64,000 nt of DNA from Choristoneura fumiferana (Eukaryota; Arthropoda; Insecta; Lepidoptera; Tortricidae), in contig NC_133493.1 in assembly GCF_025370935.1 (NCBI RefSeq), forward strand, positions 13,054,785 through 13,118,784, read 5' to 3'. This document shows positions 31,148 to 41,824 of the stretch, one piece after another; within the stretch, counting starts at the first letter, position 1, and each line of letters starts with the position of its first letter. The notes beneath the pieces are model-generated. The model did not search any database. It saw nothing but the letters and a program-made list of their open reading frames with translations, and was not told the origin of the DNA. The translations under genes and the position numbers were made by a program.

Positions 31148-31323
31148 TAAGGTGGTTTTCCACCGGCGAGGCGAGGCGAGACGAGACGAGACGAGAATTG
31201 AAATTTGTATCGGCAGCGCCCGCGGCGGCCCGCGGCGGCTAGCGGCTAGGTCCGCGAGAATGCATACAAATTTCAATTCTCGTCTCGCCTCGTCTCGTCT
31301 CGCCTCGCTGGTGGATAATTACC
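31148..31323. mobile_element. GC-rich MITE with GGCGAGGCGAG termini
   Basis: TTTCCACCGGCGAGGCGAGG and the following (GACGA)n and GAATTGAAATTTGTAT are mirrored as ATACAAATTTCAATTC and CGTCTCGCCTCGCTGGTGG. The ~60-bp arms enclose a GCGGC-rich loop. Confidence 0.85.
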
Positions 31324-31369
31324 ATTATTATGATAGTAAAACAATTTACATACAATAAATTGTCCGTAC

Positions 31370-31475
31370 GTGAGTCAGATTGTGGTGAAAATATAATTTA
31401 TTGAATCAGGCGTTACTTTGCGGAGGTCCATATCAATGAACTAAAATAATTTCCTTGCTCACCCGCGACCTTAAT
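31370..31475 (-). mobile_element. Penelope-like element 3' end fragment
   Basis: TTGAATCAGGCGTTACTTTG, CGGAGGTCCATATCAATGAA and CTTGCTCACCCGCGACCTTA are the reverse of 27905-28000. Confidence 0.7.
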
Positions 31476-31764
31476 TCGAATTTAAGTATTAATTGGTCTT
31501 TTTGACTGCGACTGTATTAAAAGTTATAAGTAAAATATTTCGTCTCTGACAATTTTTATTTATCCCACTTTAACACTTTTACTGTCCCTATAGCTTTCAC
31601 CATTGTCATGGCCATGGGTCGATACGTCCGTGCATTACAGGTAGGCAATGCACAAAAATACAGAATCATCCATTTCTGACGTCACGTAGACGTGGCAGAG
31701 CTAGTTTGACGGTGCATTACATGTAATGTACGGACAGTTGAAGTGTTATGCTATAACAAGGTCT

Positions 31765-31985
31765 TGTTAACGTTACCCAATTTACAAAGAAACGTTACGT
31801 AACGGTAAAATATAAAAATACCTCAGTACCGGTATTAAATTATAACGTTACTTGATAATTTAATATTATTTATGGTAACGCTCGTTACCCAATTAACGTT
31901 ACTTAATGTCGGTAAATTTAACTTACATTGTTGGGTTTGTTAACGTTACCCAACCCGTATTATTATACTTATAACGTTACTGTGC
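31765..31985. repeat. Cluster of AACGTTAC motifs
   Basis: Six copies of AACGTTAC in about 220 bp (near 31768, 31791, 31842, 31892, 31950 and 31971), several inside GTTAACGTTACCC. The spacing is irregular, so this is not a simple tandem repeat. Confidence 0.6.
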
Positions 31986-31989
31986 GAGG

Positions 31990-32670
31990 TTACACTACTT
32001 TTTTGGAGTATTTTAGTTTTTAAAATAATTCCCCTTTCATAGTCAATTGCCAAACGGGCAGAAAGAGCCCTCATGCGTTTTATAGGGTTCCGTATTTAAA
32101 GCAAGATTAACTTTTTTTGATCAATAAAATGTGCAAAAGAACAAACGCACCCAACAATCGGGTTCACCCCAACCACAAGGGTGCATACAAACTAGCGAAT
32201 TCATGGATTGACCTATCCTAATTTAATAGGGTGACAATACGTATGCATTCGTGCGTACTTTAGGTTGGAAATCGCACTATTGTTCGCATCCTAGTTAAGA
32301 TTATAAGTCAAGAATGGTTCGACTAGTGTCGATCTTTTCGAGAGATATTTTTCACGGGTAGGTAGCTTTTTAGACAACAATTGGTCCAGATTGGTTAGTG
32401 ACAAGGAAGATTTTATATCTATGTTAGTGCATTAATATCTTAACATGTAACTTATTTATAATTAAAATTTTCGTCTGTAACATTGACCAGAACTTGGGCA
32501 AAATGGCTCCTGCATGGCAAGAAATAGGCTGTTTATAAAAATGCGAAAGTGTGTAAATAGTGTTCTTTCGCAATAAAAAATGCCAGAATAGATTTAGTTA
32601 ATTTAGTGATAGAGGTCTGGAATAACATATAGATACTTTTTATCCCGATATTTCCACGGAATCCATGTTA
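31990..32670. other. Unassigned intergenic sequence
   Basis: A reversed scrap of the GGGTTCCGTA repeat is visible near 32080. No exon or RNA gene is seen. Confidence 0.45.
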
Positions 32671-32679
32671 AAAGTCATA

Positions 32680-32880
32680 ATCTTAAATTTCATGCAACAT
32701 AGTAATAACAATAAATATCATGGGATTACTTAGTCCAAAACTAAGCAAAGCTTGTACTATAGGTACTAGGCAACGGATAAACATGCTACTATAGATAAAT
32801 GCATACTTAAATACATATTGAACATCCAAGACCCATAAATAAAGAACACAATATATTTTTTGCAAATTTCCATGGGAACT
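32680..32880 (-). mobile_element. SINE 3' part
   Basis: AAACTAAGCAAAGCTTGTAC, CTAGGCAACGGATAAACATG and ACATATTGAACATCCAAGAC are the reverse of the body of the SINE at 43050-43283. The tRNA-like head is missing. Confidence 0.75.
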
Positions 32881-33264
32881 TACTTAAATCCTGGAATATT
32901 AGTTAGCTCTGCCGAATATTAGCATACGCGTGCAAATGTGGATAGAAACCAGGAAGTGAAAAAATAATAATTTGAAACTATAATGAGACTGTCCGTATAT
33001 TTCACCAACAATATGGCCGCCCTACTCTGACCTTTAGTAATTCAAGAATGCCATTCAATACAACAATAACCATGGAGTGCACCTGGCGTGCGCGTGCCTT
33101 TAATCAGGGGTCCGCGGGTAGCCACAACAACGTCTAGCTTGAATTATTTCTACCAGATACACAAAATACCGTTCCTATGTACCTACTTTAGTGATTAACC
33201 TAGATTCCAAAAGTTGACCTCAATTATTATTAAGGAATAATCTAAGATTAACTATTAAGGATTA

Positions 33265-33330
33265 TTATTATCTAGCCGGATTGGTATCCCACTGCTGGGC
33301 AAAGGCCTTCCCTCCATGTTCTCCATCTCT
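33265..33330 (-). mobile_element. SINE/LINE tail fragment
   Basis: GGTATCCCACTGCTGGGCAA and AGGCCTTCCCTCCATGTTCT are the reversed 3' end seen in full at 28089-28150. A (TTA)n tract precedes it. Confidence 0.55.
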
Positions 33331-33539
33331 CCCGATCCAAAGCAGTTATTTTTTTGTAATAGCACTTTATATTTTTTATTTTTATTTTCTGGCTCTAGAA
33401 ACTGTTTCTTGTCACTCGTTGCTATTACGTTCTCCTGAGTCACTCTTTAAGCCGTAAGTTTATAGGATTAAAATTTGCCAAACATGCATTTTTGTGGTAG
33501 TTTTAAGACCCTTCTATAATTACTGGTCATCTAATAAGC

Positions 33540-33705
33540 ATTCTAATAAGCGTTGGCAGGCCTCCCACCAGGTGGACTGACGACATCGTGAGAGAAGCGG
33601 GAAACCGGTGGATGCAAGTGGCGAGTTGTCGTTCATTGTGGCGTCTAAGGGGGAGGCCTTTGTCCAGCAGTGGACGTCTTCCGGCTGATGATGATGATGA
33701 TGATC
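33540..33705 (+). mobile_element. LINE 3' end with (ATG)n tail
   Basis: GTTGGCAGGCCTCCCACCAG, GTGGACTGACGACATCGTGA and TCCAGCAGTGGACGTCTTCC, followed by (GATGAT)n. Broken frames resemble GRPPTRW-type LINE C-termini. Confidence 0.75.
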
Positions 33706-34035
33706 TAATAAGCATGTTAGTTCAATGTGACACAACATTTCTTCTATTAAACTGTACTACTTTAGTCCCCTTGCAGATGGGGCAGAATAACAACAAAGGA
33801 AATTGATCCACCATTCTAATATCTTTTTATTTCTAGTTTACTACGGAACCGTATTATTTTAATTAGAGTTGCGCTCTTGATTTTTTTAATCAAGCTGTAT
33901 TTATAACGAGGATTAAGAGCTATTGACGGATGTTTATAAGCCATGGAAATATTTATTTAGGTACTTGGATCGAAATGGGGCGGGATATTGTATGGGGATT
34001 AGCGTAAAGTAAATTTGTATACAACTCGGTCAAGC
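33706..34035. other. Unassigned intergenic sequence
   Basis: AT-rich, no recognised feature. Confidence 0.4.
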
Positions 34036-34039
34036 TCGA

Positions 34040-34182
34040 ATCAGCAGGGCTACTACGAAATTCGAAAATCGAAGTTCGTATCGTGCCGTCCCGCCGACAC
34101 TTATATTATTTAATACGAGAGTGAGAGGGACGGTACGATACGTATTTCGATCTTCGAATTTCGTAGAAGCCTCCCAGACTAC
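34040..34182. mobile_element. MITE, CTACGAAATTCGAA family, copy 1
   Basis: GGGCTACTACGAAATTCGAA is mirrored by CTTCGAATTTCGTAGAAGCC, with an inner pair around GTATCGTGCCGTCCC / GGGACGGTACGATAC. A second copy is at 39062-39193, and a half copy near 13015-13065. Confidence 0.8.
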
Positions 34183-34545
34183 TTTAATTTACACCGGTTC
34201 TGTAGCTATGTTTATCTCTATCTTCTGTATATTGGAATCTATCACGAATCTATCTATGTATTAATAAAAATATAAGTGCACTAGTTTCGGATTGAAAGAT
34301 TAGTCCTCCATTAGGAGGATGGTACATTTTTATAATATTTTTTGTGAATAATTTAAAACCTATTAATTTTTTAACTAAAAATATAGTTTAAAAATACACT
34401 TTAATGGTAACCGTCTATCGTAACATTATTCATACTCGTATCACCATCATTATTTAATAATATAATTTTAATTAAATATAATCTATCTTTTTTTTTTTTT
34501 TTTTTTATTCGACTGGATGGCAAACGATCAAGTATCTATCTATCT
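34183..34545. other. AT-rich sequence ending in a poly(T) LINE remnant
   Basis: The (T)n tract followed by TTCGACTGGATGGCAAACGA (34487-34528) is the reversed extreme 3' end of the family at 41825-42108. The rest is unassigned. Confidence 0.5.
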
Positions 34546-34550
34546 ATATC

Positions 34551-34875
34551 TATACATATAATGAAGCTGGAGAGGGTCGAAAGTCTGTACATACATGGAA
34601 GATTATTTGAAAAAAAGTTGGCTGGGGATACTTAGAATAACAGAACACGTTCCAACAGTTTTTATAATTTTTATCTGTTCGTATGTTTATTTGACCGCGC
34701 TGCCGCGCATCACGTGAAAACCGCTGAACCGGTTTAAAAGAAATTCGGCTTAGAGATAGTTTGAATCCCGGGGAAGGACATAGGACAGTTTTTATCCCGG
34801 AAAATTGCATAGTTCCCACGGGATAGCGATTAACGAATTCTACGCGAACAGAGTCGCGGGCAACAGCTAGTATTA
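34551..34875 (-). mobile_element. Short retroelement copy, near full length
   Basis: On the minus strand it starts CTAGCTGTTGCCCGCGACTC and includes GCTATCCCGTGGGAACTATG, TCCGGGATAAAAACTGTCCT and CCGGTTCAGCGGTTTTCACG. It ends in AT-rich sequence near 34551. Confidence 0.75.
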
Positions 34876-34924
34876 ACTAATAATGAATACATATATACAT
34901 CATTATAATTTCGAATAATAATAG

Positions 34925-35287
34925 TACTAAATACCACAAACGGGACTTATCACGCTATTATTACACGAGTAATATTTACCTCGACGTTTCGGCAACGTTA
35001 CAGTTGCCGTGGTCACGAGTAGACTGAAGTATGGGGTGTCAAGTCTGCCTAGCAGCGCGAGTTCAAAAAAAAAAGTGACCAAGTGCGTGTAGTTCGTGAT
35101 ACGAGTGCCGGCACTATTAGTGATGAAGTGCGGGTAGTTCGAAGGACTCGCGCTGCTAGGCAGACTTGACACCCCACACTTCAGTCTATTCGTGTCCACG
35201 GCAACTGTAACGTTGCCGAAACGTCGAGGTAAATATTACATGTGTAATAATAGCGTGATAAGTCTCGTTTGTGGTATTTTGACTATG
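34925..35287. mobile_element. ~360-bp palindrome of Penelope-type terminal sequence
   Basis: The arm ATACCACAAACGGGACTTAT ... CCTCGACGTTTCGGCAACGT ... TCTGCCTAGCAGCGCGAG (34930-35065) is mirrored at 35148-35277. Each arm holds GGCAAC-TGTAAC-GTTGCC-GAAACGT flanked by CTCG/CGAG, which is the 3' half of a hammerhead-like fold. The CTGANGA core is degenerate (TGACCAC or TGTCCAC). The family assignment is an inference. Confidence 0.6.
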
Positions 35288-35344
35288 AGTGAGAATCACG
35301 AGTTTAAAACGTTATAATAATAGTACTTAATATTTTTTATAATC

Positions 35345-35475
35345 ATTTCGGTTATACGTCCCACTGCAGGGCACAGGCCTCCTCACAGAATGAGAGGGCT
35401 TGTACCGAAGTTCCCACGCGGGTCCAATTCAGATTGGGAACTTAACACACTATTGTATATCATCGCTGGTGTGTA
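35345..35475 (+). mobile_element. SINE 3' fragment
   Basis: ATACGTCCCACTGCAGGGCA and CAGGCCTCCTCACAGAATGA are the reverse of the tail of the SINE at 25495-25806. Confidence 0.65.
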
Positions 35476-36035
35476 CTGGTTTCAAAAGTTTGTAAGTAGG
35501 TATGTATTGTGTGTGCGTGTATGTCGGTATTTCTACAGGATTGGAATAAAACTCGAAAATGTATCTATGTTAGAGACATGAAATTTAACACCCGCGGTTA
35601 TTTGTTTTGTATCCACGAAGTAATTTTTAGAAATGCTAAATCTACTCACGCGTACAAAGCCACGAGTAAAAGCTAGTGCTATATAAATATCTATCACCCA
35701 AACTGATTCACATGGGGAACAAAACAAGGTCGCATATTACGACTTTCAGGTTACCAGGCGAAATGACTAACCATTTTTCCAACACTCAAATAGCATCTTT
35801 AACTGCAAGCAGTACGGTGTAAAATAGCGCGAGCAGTTCCAGAGGGGGGCTATTGGTTGTCGACTCAAATTTGGCCCACTTTCTCGCTCTTCCGGCAGGA
35901 ATGAGAGCGATGATGCTGGTAAAGAGGTAATGTGATTTTCAGCAATAGGTTTGGGGGGGGGTTAAGCTGGGAGATATGTCCGAAGATATACTGAGCGGCA
36001 AGAAATATGGCGCTCCAATATATAAATATGCTGTA
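35476..36035. other. Unassigned sequence with one short-retroelement scrap
   Basis: ACCCGCGGTTATTTG (35590) and CACGAGTAAAAGCTAGTGCT (35663-35682) look like a decayed reversed short retroelement. No gene is seen. Confidence 0.4.
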
Positions 36036-36038
36036 ATA

Positions 36039-36247
36039 GGGGTGAAGACCAAAAAGTTGCACAGCGTTAAAGATGCGTTAGCACGTAGTTTTAATTTCCA
36101 TTAACTTTTTCCATTGTGACACGAAAATTATCCATACAAATGTATGATTAATTTTCGTGTCACAATGGAAAAAGTTAATGGAAATTTAAACTTAAAACTA
36201 CGTGCTAACGCAGCTTTAACGCTGTGCAACTTTTTGGTCTTCACCCA
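36039..36247. mobile_element. 209-bp MITE with ~95-bp arms
   Basis: GGGTGAAGACCAAAAAGTTG, ACGTAGTTTTAATTTCCATT and CCATTGTGACACGAAAATTA are mirrored almost exactly to CTTTTTGGTCTTCACCC. The loop is about 15 bp, so the whole forms a long hairpin. Confidence 0.9.
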
Positions 36248-36384
36248 TAGGTAATTTTGTATGTAGAGTGGGCTAAATTTGGTGCCAGCCAGTTTATATC
36301 CTCAGAAATAAGGAGATACGAGGAATCAAGGTTACCGACTTAGCCAAGCGGATTATCTTGTTGAACTGGCAATGGACAGGCCAT

Positions 36385-36680
36385 AAAGTCAAAGTCAAAG
36401 TCAAAATATCTTTATTCAATTTAGGCTATAACAAGCACTTATGAATGTCAAAAAAAATCTACCACCGGTTCGGAAAACCTCTGTTGAGAAGAATCCGGCA
36501 AGAAACTCAACGAGGTTTTTTTTTAAACAGATTTACAATATTATTAAATGATATGTATACATCACAAGTATTTAACACAACTTTATTTTTAACACAGTAG
36601 GTTCGCTATTTGAAGGGATCGCTAATGCGGATCGGAATTATTTCCAAATATCCCTGTCCATAGTGCGGAGAACAGAGCCG
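36385..36680 (-). mobile_element. Jockey-type LINE 3' end
   Basis: GGCTATAACAAGCACTTATG, AATCTACCACCGGTTCGGAA and GAATCCGGCAAGAAACTCAA are the reverse of 13700-13970, about 270 bp. Confidence 0.8.
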
Positions 36681-36885
36681 TTGGGGCTGAAAAGTCCTCA
36701 AACTGAGACCGCGGATCGGCAAGCGCAGCGTAGGACGTTCGCCAAAGAGATGGACAGATGAACAAGTTAAAGCGGCAGGGTCACAGCGGATGCAAGCCGC
36801 TTCCAACCGAAGCGACTAGAGTTCTATGAGGGAGGCCTATGTCCAACAGTGGACGTCCTACGGCTGATATGATAATGATGATCCT
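36681..36885 (+). mobile_element. LINE 3' end with (GATGAT) tail
   Basis: GGCAAGCGCAGCGTAGGACG, GGGTCACAGCGGATGCAAGC and TCCAACAGTGGACGTCCTAC match the ends at 33540 and 51060. It directly abuts the preceding reversed Jockey end. Confidence 0.7.
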
Positions 36886-37308
36886 CTTATTCTGTTTCAA
36901 AATCTAAATGAATACCTGTTTATTGCTTGAGTAGGCCGTAAAGAGGGCTCTTTTAGATGCCACTGTTTTATAATTAATAATAATATTAATATTTTATTAC
37001 AAATTAAATCCATAGTATTGTTAGTAGATACACCTACCTAACCCTACCTTACCCTACCCACCTACCTACCTATCTAGCACCAGCGCTATCCTACCTACTC
37101 CTACTATACCTAACTATCAGCGCTTTCGGAAAGACTATGCCCAGAAGAATGCGCTGCAAAAAAATGAGCGGAAAGTTATATTTTTAAAACAAAATTACAC
37201 ATATTAAATACAATTTTCTTCTTATTTTTTTATATTTAAAGTTTTTCAAGGCAGTCGGTTTTTTTTAATTCATACTTTTTTGATGCTCAGATGAAAGAGC
37301 ATTTCTAA
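36886..37308. repeat. (CCTA)n tract and repeat scraps
   Basis: 37031-37072 is an imperfect (ACCTACCT) tract. TTCAAGGCAGTCGGTTTTTT (37246) is a LINE-like tail also at 16360. No gene. Confidence 0.6.
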
Positions 37309-37962
37309 AAAACCGGCCAAGAGCGTGTCGGACACGCCCAAAATAGGGTTCCGTAGCCATTACGAAAAAATTAAGTATTTTATACGGATAATCTTCCAAG
37401 TTTAGGTATATTTTATACCTTAGGCTGCTATTTACTCATAAACTGCTAATAATTCTCAAGCAAACTTAGCCGTTATAGTTTTCCTTGAAAGTTTGATATA
37501 CTTACTACCATCCTGAATTTTTCCAAATTTTTCCACCCACCGGTTTAGATTTTAGAGGGGGGGGGGGTTTGACGCTCAATTTAAATGAAAATTTGCATTT
37601 CAAAGTTGAATATTTCGCAAACAAATCACTGCATCGAAAAATCGTCTGAGCAAACCCCTAATGGTTTTAAAATACCTATCCAACAATATCCCACACTATA
37701 GGGTAGGATGAGAAAAAAAAAATCACCGACACTTTACGTCAATGGGAGGTACGCTAAAAATTTTTTTTTTTAAATTTTTGTTGTACCATTTTGTCGGCAT
37801 AGTTTACATATATATATATCCGTGCAAAATTACAGCTTTCTAGCATTGATAGTCCCTGAGCAAAGCCGCGGACGGACGGACAGACAGACAGACAGACGAC
37901 AGACATGGCGAAACTATAAGGGTTCCGTTTTTGCCATTTTGGCTCCGGAAACCTAAAAAGTT
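37309..37962 (+). mobile_element. Dispersed repeat, long copy (GTGTCGGACACGCC family)
   Basis: Begins AAAACCGGCCAAGAGCGTGT, CGGACACGCC and GGGTTCCGTAGCC. It ends GACATGGCGAAACTATAAGG, GTTCCGTTTTTGCCATTTTG and a CCTAAAAAG end. A (CAGA)n run lies at 37880-37897. It gives the reference layout for the partial copies at 17105, 40226, 44041 and 47480. Class unknown; no coding region. Confidence 0.75.
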
Positions 37963-38084
37963 TGAACATTTGATTTGCGACTCCGATTTGGATAAAAATT
38001 TGCAGGTATGTAGAGTGAACGATACTGAGTCGTAAATAACATAGTCTCTCAAAATGTCCCAATTGGTTTGTATGGAACTTTCAT

Positions 38085-38170
38085 CCACCATTTGCTCTCC
38101 GTGCTATATGGCCTACCCATTGCCACTTCAACAAGCTAATTCGCTTGGCTATGTCGGTGACCCTTGTTTT
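38085..38170 (-). mobile_element. LINE fragment
   Basis: TTGCTCTCCGTGCTATATGG and CTAATTCGCTTGGCTATGTC, shared with 8290-8345. Confidence 0.5.
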
Positions 38171-38680
38171 TCTACAAAAACCACAAAAAAAGCCACGTCA
38201 TGATAATATCTCAAGATGTATTCCCAGACCGTCGCCCGCGCACCGTAGCCGATGGAGGCCGAGTAAAATGGGTCAAGTCGGGTCTCCAATCGCTGCACCG
38301 TGCAGCGGGACACATCCGGGACATGGCGGACTAGCGGGACAAATTTGGCACATGAAAGTTCGTATAGGTAGTGCCACCAAAGTCGAGGTCACGCACACAT
38401 ATATGCCATGTAATGACAGCGGGATTTTGACATTCAAACTCAAACTCAAACTCACAACATTTATTGACAACAAAAACACACTACATCACAACAAAAACAC
38501 AGTAAAAACATAAATAGGAGAAGAGAGAAAAATTAGAGACGTTGTGCTGTAGTGTAATGCCAAAAGGACTCAGATCAGCATGTGACGTAGCGCTGTAACA
38601 CTCACTCATTCGTTTCATTAATTCTCCTTTTAGTATTTCATGTAGCTGTGTGCGTAATCATTCATTCAAGAGTACTTAAC
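38171..38680. other. Intergenic; partial repeats
   Basis: ACTCAAACTCAAACTC (38437-38452) with CACAACATTTATTGACA is a reversed LINE 3' tail. AATTAGAGACGTTG (38531) also occurs at 54397. The open frame at 38145-38513 has no recognisable homology and runs over these repeats. Confidence 0.45.
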
Positions 38681-38682
38681 TT

Positions 38683-39040
38683 ACTAGCTGTTGCCCGGGA
38701 CTCCGCGTATAATTCGTATATCGCTATCCCGCGGGGACTATGCAAACTATCCTATGTCCTTCCCCGGGACTGTCACTATCTGTATACCAAATTTCATCTA
38801 AATCGGTTCAGCGGTTTGAAGAAAGAAAGAAAGAAAGAAACATTTATTCGTGACAAACATAAGAACAATGGATTAAAAAAAATAAAGAAAAATTATGTAT
38901 GCCACGAAATGGTCCCAAATCAGCAATCTGCCGGTCTTGCGAACGGCGCTTTGCTTTGCTTTGCGGCGGGTTTGGACGCGAAAAGGAAACAAACAAACAG
39001 ACTTACAAACTTTCTCATTTATAATATTAGTGGGATTGTT
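38683..39040 (+). mobile_element. Short retroelement with a second element nested in it
   Basis: It starts ACTAGCTGTTGCCCGGGACT and ends TCTCATTTATAATATTAGTG. The expected continuation after AATCGGTTCAGCGGTTT is broken at 38819 by (GAAA)n plus CATTTATTCGTGACAA, a reversed LINE-type tail, and resumes at AAACAAACAGACTTACAAAC near 38988. Confidence 0.75.
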
Positions 39041-39061
39041 ATGGACCTCCACAATGTAACG

Positions 39062-39193
39062 CCAGCAGGGCTACTACGAAACTCGAAACTCGAAGTTCGT
39101 ATCTTACCGTCCCGTTCGCTCTCGTATTAAATGGTATGTGTCAGAGGGACCTCACGACACGAACTTCGAGTTTCGAGTTTCGTAGTAGCCATG
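39062..39193. mobile_element. MITE, CTACGAAACTCGAA family, copy 2
   Basis: GGGCTACTACGAAACTCGAA is mirrored by TCGAGTTTCGTAGTAGCC, as at 34040-34182, with an inner GTCCCGTTCGCTCTCGTATT segment. Confidence 0.8.
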
Positions 39194-39455
39194 CTGATTC
39201 TTTCAGATTTTTTCTGACTGGGGCAGAGGAACTGGCTCATGCATACGTATGTATTATTGTAGGCTGCACAGAAAACCAGCGCTGCTATACATTACGGGTG
39301 CACACATGCTGAGTGGAGGCCTTTTTAGTGTCCTGTCATGTCACCACGTAATTTAGTTTTTATTATTTGTTTTAGTGCTATTATACTTGCATGATTAGTT
39401 TTATTTTATATTTTAATTGAAATTTAATTGCAATTTTAGTACCTAAAGTTAACGT
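39194..39455. other. LINE 3'-end scrap
   Basis: GAAAACCAGCGCTGCTATAC to GCTGAGTGGAGGCCTTTTTA resembles the 3' end at 46455-46515. The rest is unassigned. Confidence 0.4.
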
Positions 39456-39461
39456 TATGTT

Positions 39462-39702
39462 GAAAATACAAACTGAGAAATGGATGCACAGAAAAACCAG
39501 AAAAAGAGACCAGCGCTGGGAATCGAACCCAGGTCCTCAGCAATCCGTGCCGCGTGCTATAACCCCTACACCACCGCTGGACAGGAATCTAGACACGAAT
39601 TTTTCCTATGCATACATATCTCAGGTTGCTTATTTCTACTACGCTACTTATGCAGCAGCACTAGCGCCATCTATGTTCCGCTCTCATAAAAAAAAGTTAT
39701 GT
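39462..39702 (-). mobile_element. tRNA-derived SINE
   Basis: The reverse complement of the 7179-7415 family. The tRNA-like part is at about 39517-39590, with acceptor pairing CCAGCG/CGCTGG and B box GGTTCGATTCCC. It is better preserved than the 7 kb copy. Confidence 0.85.
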
Positions 39703-40005
39703 TACTTTTAGTAAATTTCAAACAGTTAATAGAATTGATATAGTACGTAATGTAAAAATATTTAAATATGCAGGAAATAAAAACCTTTTTTTTATTTACT
39801 ATACGGTGGTGGTAGGTACTGATGGAACCAAATAAATCTTTCATTCTTTCTTTCTGCTTCAACAAAATAAGATTCAATATTAGGTATTGGGTATCCGCAC
39901 TGGGCCCGCGTGGGAACTATGGCCCAAGCCCTCTTGTTCTGAGAGGAGGCCTGTGCCCAGCAGTGGGACGTATATAGGCTGGGATGATGATGATGATGAT
40001 TAGGT
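39703..40005 (-). mobile_element. AT-rich sequence ending in a SINE 3' fragment
   Basis: 39885-40000 (TGGGCCCGCGTGGGAACTAT, GCCCAAGCCCTCTTGTTCTG, CAGCAGTGGGACGTATATAG, then (GATGAT)n) is the 3' half of the 25495-25806 SINE, oriented so that its tail is on the plus strand. 39703-39884 is unassigned. Confidence 0.65.
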
Positions 40006-40225
40006 ATTAAGTAACTTGTATTGCTAAATAAATTGATTACGCAAGTAAACAGCCTTTCGTTGTCTCGGTCTACCTCAAAGGCATGAGTGCGACAAAACAC
40101 CACGTAGTCACGTTCATGCACAAACAGGCGCCCGCGCACCGACACGAAGCTTTCGGCGGAGATGTAATACAGATCTGTGGGCCGAGTCAAAAGAGAAGGC
40201 TATTTATATTATTTACAAGCTTTTT

Positions 40226-40803
40226 AGGGTTCCGTAGCCAAAATGGCAAAAACGGAACCCTTATAGTTTCACCATGTCTGTCTGTCTGTCCGTCCGCGGC
40301 TTTGCTCAGGGAGTATAAATGTTAGAAAGCTGTAATTTTGCACGAATATAATATGTAAACTATGCCGACAAAATGGTACAATAAAAAAATCAAAAAATAA
40401 TAATAATATTAGAGTGTCTCCCATAGACGTAAAGTGGGGGTTTTTTTTTCTCATCCAACCTTGTAGTGTGGGGTATCGTTGGATAGGTCTTTTGAAACCA
40501 TTAGGGGGTTGCTAAAACGAATTCAGTAATTTATTTGCGAAATATTCAACTTTAAAGTGCAAATTTTCACAAAAATCTAAACCGGTGGGTGAAAAAATTT
40601 TAAAAAATTCGGCCCCACGTCAATGGGAGGTACTCTAAAAAAACCATTTTGTCGGCATAGTTTACATATATGCATATTCGTGCAAAATTACAGCTTTCTA
40701 ACATTGATAGTCCCTGAGCAAAGCCGCGGACGGACGCACAGACAGACATGGCGAAACTATAAGGGTTCCGTTTTTGCCATTTTGGCTACTGAACCCTAAA
40801 AAC
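40226..40803. mobile_element. Two GGGTTCCGT-family copies fused head to head
   Basis: 40226-40612 is a reversed copy starting TTTAGGGTTCCGTAGCCAAA. From about 40613 a forward partial copy runs to GGCTACTGAACCCTAAAAAC. Both outer ends are therefore the same terminus in opposite directions. The joined unit resembles a fold-back element, though the arms differ in length. Confidence 0.7.
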
Positions 40804-41084
40804 TGGTCATTCCCGCTCTAAGTCCATGCCTTTCGCCAAATGGAATGCCGATATGTTTATTTAGGCGGTGTATGTACGCGCATGACAAATTGCTCTCCCG
40901 CCGCGTCTCGCTATTTATTGTCGACCGTTTCGGTGCTTAATCTTTTAATAAATATTTAGCCTGAATCGGGTAAACAGGGGGATGGTGAGTTATTGATTAA
41001 TGGCCGTTAAAATAGCCGAATGTTTTCGGCGAATACCAACAGTTGAGAGTGGGACGATCCTGCGGGAACTTTGTACTTTCTGGT
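40804..41084. other. Unassigned intergenic sequence
   Basis: No recognised feature. Confidence 0.4.
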
Positions 41085-41250
41085 ATGAAAATTTGCCATT
41101 CATTGCTGGGTACAGGCCTTTTCTTAGAATGAGAGGACTTTGGCCGTAGTTCCCACGCAGACACAATGCGGGTTGGGAACTTTTCACACACCTTACAGGA
41201 GGCCAGTGCCGCGCAGTGGATCGTATATATGCCGAGATCTGATCTGATCT
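41085..41250 (+). mobile_element. SINE 3' fragment, decayed
   Basis: TTGCTGGGTACAGGCCTTTT, TTAGAATGAGAGGACTTTGG and GTTCCCACGCAGACACAATG match the 25495-25806 SINE body. Confidence 0.6.
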
Positions 41251-41820
41251 GATACATTACTTCATGCTTAAGGAAATATTTAACAAACAAATATAAATAA
41301 CATGACATGTTAAACATATTTTACAATCCGCCAGATCACGAAATTCCTAGGCATATCATGAAATGGCGCCATTTCATGATATGCGTAAAAGTGGGCCAGG
41401 CATATCACGATTTGGCGAAACTATAAGGGTTCCGTTTTTGTCGCTCAGTTTGACAAATATGATCTATTGTTTTAATGATTTGCTCGTATAGGCTACCCGG
41501 TACATTACATTACTATCTATACATGCATAGATAACTATAAATTGAGAAAATGTTTCTACAAAGAAAACTGCCACCGAAAACAAATGACTAATTACTTTTT
41601 TCACGCATCGTGTCATAGTGTACCAGGAAGCATTACATCACCGTAGATGTTTCAGTTTGTCCAAAGATATGACAATGGGAATCCCGCGCACGATGACTTG
41701 CGTACGCGCATATGTTCGCATCTCGATTCCGAGAATGGCGACAGCGTGTCTGTCTTAATTTCTTAGTAGCACATGCTTAAGCGATTATAAATGTCGCTAT
41801 GATTGCGTAGACCCTCGGCC
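41251..41820. other. Unassigned intergenic sequence
   Basis: It contains a short palindrome around CATGAAATGGCGCCATTTCATG (41358-41379) and a scrap of the GGGTTCCGTTTTTG repeat. No gene is recognised. Confidence 0.45.
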
Positions 41821-41824
41821 TTTG

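Noticed and set aside
38145..38513. 122-codon open frame
   Set aside because: It crosses repeat scraps and a reversed LINE tail, with no recognisable domain.
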